A DNA stretch of 64,000 nucleotides from Pseudomonas graminis (GTDB lineage: Bacteria; Pseudomonadota; Gammaproteobacteria; Pseudomonadales; Pseudomonadaceae), in assembly GCF_900111735.1 (NCBI RefSeq), contig NZ_FOHW01000002.1, positions 116,781 through 180,780 on the forward strand, written 5' to 3'. The stretch's first letter is position 1; each line of letters begins with the position of its first letter. Position numbers and translations under genes: made by a program. The notes below the pieces were generated by a model, which was not told where the DNA came from, made no database searches, and saw nothing but the letters and a program-made list of their open reading frames with translations. Shown piece by piece: positions 60,507-64,000 of this stretch.

Positions 60507-62906
60507 TCAGATGTCCCACACCACGTTGACGGCAAAATTGCGGCCGGGCTGGGTCAGCCTGTCGAGGTTGGCGGGGGCGGTGGCCCCTGCTTCGCCGACG
60601 CTGTCGTAGCCGCGCACGTCATCCCACAGCCAGTATTTTTTGTCCGCCAGGTTGTACAGGCCGCCGCTGACCGTGACGTCTTGGGCGACTTTGTAATAAC
60701 CCGTGAGGTCAACGAGACCGAAGCCCGGTGTCTTGAACCGGTTTGCACCATCGGGGGCGTAGTAGTTGCTGGTGTCGACCCGCGTCTTGCGCTTCACCAG
60801 CGTCCAGTTCAGCAAGCCGCCGTAGGTGTTCTGGTCATAACCCAGCCCGAACACGCCGGTCAGCGGGTTGATGCTATTGAGGGGCTGGCCGGTGTCGTTG
60901 TTGCGGCCGTACAGATAGGCCAGCGAACCCCGGGTGTAGAGGCCTTCGGGTGCGCCGAAGCTGTCCAGATTCAAACGACCCTTGAGTTCGACGCCCTTGA
61001 TGGTGGCGTGCTTCATGTTGTTGGACTGGAAGGTCGTGGTGGTGGCGTTGGCTGGAATCACCGCGTCCTCATTAATGAAGTCGCGGTACGTGTTGTAGAA
61101 CAGCGCGAGATCAAACATGCCCTCGTCGAAGTGACCGCGCAGCCCGGTTTCGTAGCTTTTACTGGTCTCCGGTTTCAGGTCTGGATTGGGCTCCACGACG
61201 TAATTGCCCCGGGTGTTCTCGAAGCGGCCATACAATGCTTTTGCGCTCGGCGTGCGGAAACCCTCGGCGTACTGGCCGTACCAGGTGTAGGCGTCGTTGA
61301 ACGCATACGTCAGCCCCAGCTTGGGTGACAGGCGATGCCATTTTTTCGTGCTGCCGTCGAACTCGCTCTTGCTGGTCAGGTTGACGCTCTTCAGGAATGA
61401 ATCCGTGGCGTGCGGGTCGAGCGCGGTGTAGTCGTAGCGGGCGCCGGGCATGAAGGTCCAGTCGCCCCACTTGATCTGATCCTGAGCAAACAGCGCGTAG
61501 GTGGTGATCGTCGGGTTCGGGAAGTCATTGGTGGGTGCCACGATGTCGTTCGCGCTGGCACTTACTGCCCCGAGGGTGCGGCAGGTTCCGACGACCGACT
61601 CACAGGTGGCTGTTCCTGTTCGAAGCCCTGTCACCTTCTGTTGTTTTAGGGTCGTGCCGTACGTCAGCAAGTGCTGGGTGTCGCCAATGTCGAACGCTTT
61701 ATCCAGCTGTGCGTCCAGGATCCATTGGCGTTCTTTGTACTGGGTGTCGCGGGTGCGCCAGACATCTCGCAAAACCGCCCCGCTTCTGGGGTTAGAGGGC
61801 AGATACCTTTCAAAGGTATTTTGATCAGTCTTAGCAATCTGGTAGTTCAAGCTCCACTTGGCGTTGTCAGCCAACACGCTGTCCAGCACAAAGCTGTTTT
61901 CCAGGCCAAACCGCTCGCGGGTAATGACGTCGTTCCCTTCACGTGAACCGTAGTAGCCGAAGCCAACACCGGCATTGAAAGGCCCACCCACCACACTCTT
62001 CTGATTGGTATGGGTGTCGTCCTTGTACTTCTCGTAAGTGAACCCCAGGCGATCATTGTCGCCGTAGTTCCAGCCCAGCTTGGCCAGCACATTGGTGGCG
62101 CGGGCGTCTTCCGGGTTGGCCGCCGTGCGGGACAGCCCGGTCCCGCCATGCTCGCCGTAGGACTCGGTCTCGTGGCCGTTGCGCTGACTGACGTGCAACA
62201 AGCCGTCGAAGTCCCCCGCCCGGCCGGCAACCGTGGATGAGTTCAGCCAACTGTTGTCCGCCGAGCTGTAGCCGGTTTTCAGGCGCGCGCCGACGTCCTT
62301 GCCCGGCTTGATGATGTCCTCGGGGTCGAGGGTGTAATAACTCACCGCGCCGCCGATGGCGCTGCTCCCATACAGCGCCGACGCTGGCCCGCGCAGGATC
62401 TCCACGCGCTTGATCATCTCCGGATCAACGTAATTCCGGTGAGTGTTGGCGAAGGGGCCCTGGAAGAAATTGTCCGGCACTTCAACGCCATCCACCTGCG
62501 TCAGGATCCGGTCGCCATCGATGCCGCGAATGTTGTAGCCGCTGGTGCCCGCACGCTGGCCGGCCCCGCCCACGGAAACGCCAGGCTCGTCGCGTACCAG
62601 GTCGCGGATGCTGTTGACGTTGCGTCGATCCAGCGCTCCGCGGTCCTGGACGGTCACCGTACCGGGGACCGACTCCACCGACTGCGCCTGACGTGTGGCA
62701 CTGACCGTGATCTGCTGCAGTTCCAACGCGGTACTTTGTTCGGCAGCGGCAGCGGCAGCGGCAGCGGCAGCGGCAGCGGCAGCGGCAGCGGCAGCGGCGG
62801 GGCTGTGCAGCGCTGCGGCGAAAATGGCGATCGTTAGCAACGAAAGCCCGAGGTGATGAGTAGTGGCGGGCGGGGCGGATGGTGCGGGGTTGAAGCTGGA
62901 CAGCAT
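60507..62906 (-). CDS. TonB-dependent heme/hemoglobin outer-membrane receptor
   Basis: 799-residue ligand-gated porin. The N-terminus holds a hydrophobic signal followed by a 19-residue alanine run (residues 37-55). A TonB-box region (LELQQITVSATRQ) follows, then a plug domain (EILRGPASALYGSSAIGGAV) and a 22-strand barrel that ends in VNVVWDI. The FRTPS and NPDL blocks match the heme-receptor signatures FRAP and NPNL. It lies between hemO and the sigma/anti-sigma pair. Name as HxuA/HasR type is not decided. Confidence 0.85.
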   Translation of the reverse strand: MLSSFNPAPSAPPATTHHLGLSLLTIAIFAAALHSPAAAAAAAAAAAAAAAAAAAEQSTALELQQITVSATRQAQSVESVPGTVTVQDRGALDRRNVNSIRDLVRDEPGVSVGGAGQRAGTSGYNIRGIDGDRILTQVDGVEVPDNFFQGPFANTHRNYVDPEMIKRVEILRGPASALYGSSAIGGAVSYYTLDPEDIIKPGKDVGARLKTGYSSADNSWLNSSTVAGRAGDFDGLLHVSQRNGHETESYGEHGGTGLSRTAANPEDARATNVLAKLGWNYGDNDRLGFTYEKYKDDTHTNQKSVVGGPFNAGVGFGYYGSREGNDVITRERFGLENSFVLDSVLADNAKWSLNYQIAKTDQNTFERYLPSNPRSGAVLRDVWRTRDTQYKERQWILDAQLDKAFDIGDTQHLLTYGTTLKQQKVTGLRTGTATCESVVGTCRTLGAVSASANDIVAPTNDFPNPTITTYALFAQDQIKWGDWTFMPGARYDYTALDPHATDSFLKSVNLTSKSEFDGSTKKWHRLSPKLGLTYAFNDAYTWYGQYAEGFRTPSAKALYGRFENTRGNYVVEPNPDLKPETSKSYETGLRGHFDEGMFDLALFYNTYRDFINEDAVIPANATTTTFQSNNMKHATIKGVELKGRLNLDSFGAPEGLYTRGSLAYLYGRNNDTGQPLNSINPLTGVFGLGYDQNTYGGLLNWTLVKRKTRVDTSNYYAPDGANRFKTPGFGLVDLTGYYKVAQDVTVSGGLYNLADKKYWLWDDVRGYDSVGEAGATAPANLDRLTQPGRNFAVNVVWDI
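62741..62800. repeat. CGGCAG hexanucleotide repeat in the receptor gene
   Basis: Nine uninterrupted copies of CGGCAG (62741-62794) and one imperfect copy (CGGCGG). The unit is two codons, so length change alters the alanine run and leaves the frame intact. The repeat lies at the boundary of the signal peptide and mature protein. Confidence 0.95.
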
Positions 62907-62951
62907 GGATAGCGCTCCCTGTCGTGCGGGTCGTCATAGTTGTTGCGAGAT

Positions 62952-62969
62952 GATTCAAATAGGAATCAG
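62952..62969. promoter_or_regulatory. Inverted repeat upstream of the heme receptor
   Basis: TGATTC-N6-GAATCA lies 46-63 bases upstream of the receptor start, in the 199-base gap after the FecR-like gene. It could be an operator; Fur matches are poor here, and I cannot define an ECF-type promoter with confidence. Confidence 0.4.
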
Positions 62970-63105
62970 TTGCATTGGCTATGACTAGACGTACGGGGGG
63001 CGGCTATCGCGTAAAAATAATTTCGGTCAATGCGAGATCATCAGCTCTGGAGCAATCACGCGGCTGGTTCTGCCAACACATCTTTTGCCAGCACATCACC
63101 CGGCG

Positions 63106-63348
63106 CTAGGTTTTTTTCCGCCCAGCCAGTACCGCAGCTGCATCGAACACCGGTTGCGAGTGCCACACGGCTTCGGCGCTGGCGAAGGCTTCGCCGTGGG
63201 AAGGATCGGCTTCGAGCCACTCAAGAAAGCGCGCATGCGTTGCCGCATCGGCGATTTCCAGCTCGATCAGCCAGGTCAGGGCCTGATCCATCGTCCTGGC
63301 GCGTGCCGCCTCCTCCGGAGTGGGGCGGGGTGATTGGGCGTCCGTCAA
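63106..63348 (-). CDS. FecR-like anti-sigma protein reduced to its N-terminal domain
   Basis: 80 residues from a TTG at 63348, behind GAGGA 6 bases upstream. It contains the whole DUF4880 cytoplasmic domain that begins FecR proteins: EAARARTMDQALTWLIELEI and RFLEWLEADPSHGEAFASAE. It then stops: there is no transmembrane helix and no periplasmic signalling domain (full FecR proteins are about 300-330 residues). The stop lies after an A-rich run (A7 on the minus strand). It is placed as FecR proteins are, between the sigma factor and the receptor. Confidence 0.8.
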   Translation of the reverse strand: MTDAQSPRPTPEEAARARTMDQALTWLIELEIADAATHARFLEWLEADPSHGEAFASAEAVWHSQPVFDAAAVLAGRKKT

Positions 63349-63430
63349 GCAGCGTCCTCGGGGTCCACGGTTTGGGCGGCAGTGTAGCGTCACTCTGAAG
63401 CACCAACTGACGAATTCTTACGGATGAAGT

Positions 63431-63946
63431 TCAGTGATCCAGACGCGCTGCCACCGTCATGCAAAGCGTCATGACCAGCTTGAGTTCTTTTTGCACGGTG
63501 CTGGTAGAGACCCCAAACTGCTCGGCGATCTCCAGATAACTCACGCCGTGGAGCCGACTGAGGGTGAATATTTTCTGCTGCCGGGGCGACAGGGTTTCCA
63601 GACTCGCGGTCAGGCTTTCCAGCAAACGGTTGGCGTGGGTGGCATCCTCCAGCGCGGCGTCGGGGGCAACGACATTGTGGATATCGCTGATCGGCGCATC
63701 GTCAATGATGGTGCGCGCTTGAACGCGCCTGGCGCGCAGATGATCCAGGGCCAGATTGCGCGCGGTCTGGAAGACGAAGGGTTCGAGGTGGTCGATGGCT
63801 CGCTCGGCGAGCGCGCGGGTGACACGCAGATAGGTTTCCTGCAGCAGGTCTTCGGCCGTGGTGTGGCTGCGCACCATGCGCTGAAGCGTGCGCAACAGCA
63901 TGGTTCGCCGGGCGAGAAAGACCGTATTGAAGTGCGACTGAGTCAC
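63431..63946 (-). CDS. FecI-like ECF sigma factor
   Basis: 171-residue extracytoplasmic-function sigma factor of the iron-starvation type. Region 2 is seen as HTTAEDLLQETYLRVTRA and region 4 as LSPRQQKIFTLSRLHGVSYLEIAEQFG. The start appears to be a GTG at 63946 (a Met at residue 16 is an alternative). It should direct transcription of the heme receptor gene and be held by the short FecR-like protein. A Fur box lies 25 bases upstream. Confidence 0.9.
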   Translation of the reverse strand: MTQSHFNTVFLARRTMLLRTLQRMVRSHTTAEDLLQETYLRVTRALAERAIDHLEPFVFQTARNLALDHLRARRVQARTIIDDAPISDIHNVVAPDAALEDATHANRLLESLTASLETLSPRQQKIFTLSRLHGVSYLEIAEQFGVSTSTVQKELKLVMTLCMTVAARLDH

Positions 63947-63970
63947 GGGGACACCCGACCAGAATTCAGC

Positions 63971-63991
63971 AGATGATAATGCTTATCATCT
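63971..63991. promoter_or_regulatory. Fur box upstream of the ECF sigma gene
   Basis: AGATGATAATGCTTATCATC continues with a T and is a perfect 9-bp inverted repeat around TGC. It fits the Fur consensus GATAATGATAATCATTATC closely (GATAAT..ATC core). It places the sigma-anti-sigma-receptor-hemO group under iron control. Confidence 0.85.
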
Positions 63992-64000
63992 GGAGGTCAG

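Noticed and set aside
63106..63120. Frameshift in the A7 run as the reason for the short FecR-like protein
   Set aside because: Removing one A leads to a stop within a few codons; adding one A extends the frame only about 16 codons. Neither reading uncovers FecR-like sequence in the 199 bases before the receptor.

Overview
The window looks like a chromosomal stretch of a fluorescent or plant-associated Pseudomonas. The grounds are the complete twelve-gene alginate operon in canonical order, a gcsR-gcvHP-sdaA-gcvT cluster, aapJQMP, GC-rich pseudomonad-style coding sequence, and many intergenic inverted repeats of the pseudomonad REP/REPIN type. Species cannot be fixed from the sequence alone. 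I see no rRNA, tRNA, CRISPR array, transposase or prophage.

Layout. 1-1.7 kb: two REP pairs, a short-chain dehydrogenase and a small membrane protein. 1.8-19.5 kb: algD-alg8-alg44-algK-algE-algG-algX-algL-algI-algJ-algF-algA, all on the minus strand, ending in a strong terminator. It is headed by about 1 kb of non-coding DNA that holds an AlgU-type promoter, a roughly 475-nt leader and a match to the AlgR core site. Together these genes make GDP-mannuronate (AlgA, AlgD), polymerise it (Alg8, Alg44), carry it through the periplasm (AlgK, AlgX, AlgL), epimerise it (AlgG), acetylate it (AlgI, AlgJ, AlgF, AlgX) and export it (AlgE). 19.5-27.1 kb: yaaA, a degenerate NodB-type protein, a PIN-PhoH protein, moaC-moaD-moaE, an RhlB-type helicase and a carboxylesterase. 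27.2-31.8 kb: a sigma-54-type promoter, a long leader and the amino-acid ABC transporter aapJQMP. 31.9-35.2 kb: a CynX/NimT-type transporter, an NTF2-like protein, a GIY-YIG protein and a GST-like protein.

35.2-40.1 kb: two paralogous secreted proteins, probably of the halovibrin family, bracket a membrane-anchored glutaredoxin, ndpA and an HU gene. 40.2-50.4 kb: housekeeping genes (rlmF, valS, holC and its neighbour, pepA, lptF-lptG, an RDD protein, a cold-shock protein). 50.4-58.7 kb: the glycine cleavage/serine deaminase operon, its sigma-54-type promoter with candidate operators, and the GcsR-like activator gene. 58.8-64 kb: two small conserved proteins, then an iron/heme module of heme oxygenase, TonB-dependent heme receptor, an 80-residue FecR-like protein and an ECF sigma factor behind a near-perfect Fur box.

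The points most worth a second look are the FecR reduced to its cytoplasmic anti-sigma domain, a nine-copy hexanucleotide repeat that builds a poly-alanine stretch at the receptor signal peptide, the paralogous secreted pair around the nucleoid-protein genes, two plus-strand terminators with no gene in front of them between csp and gcvT, and a NodB-fold protein that has lost its metal-binding signature.
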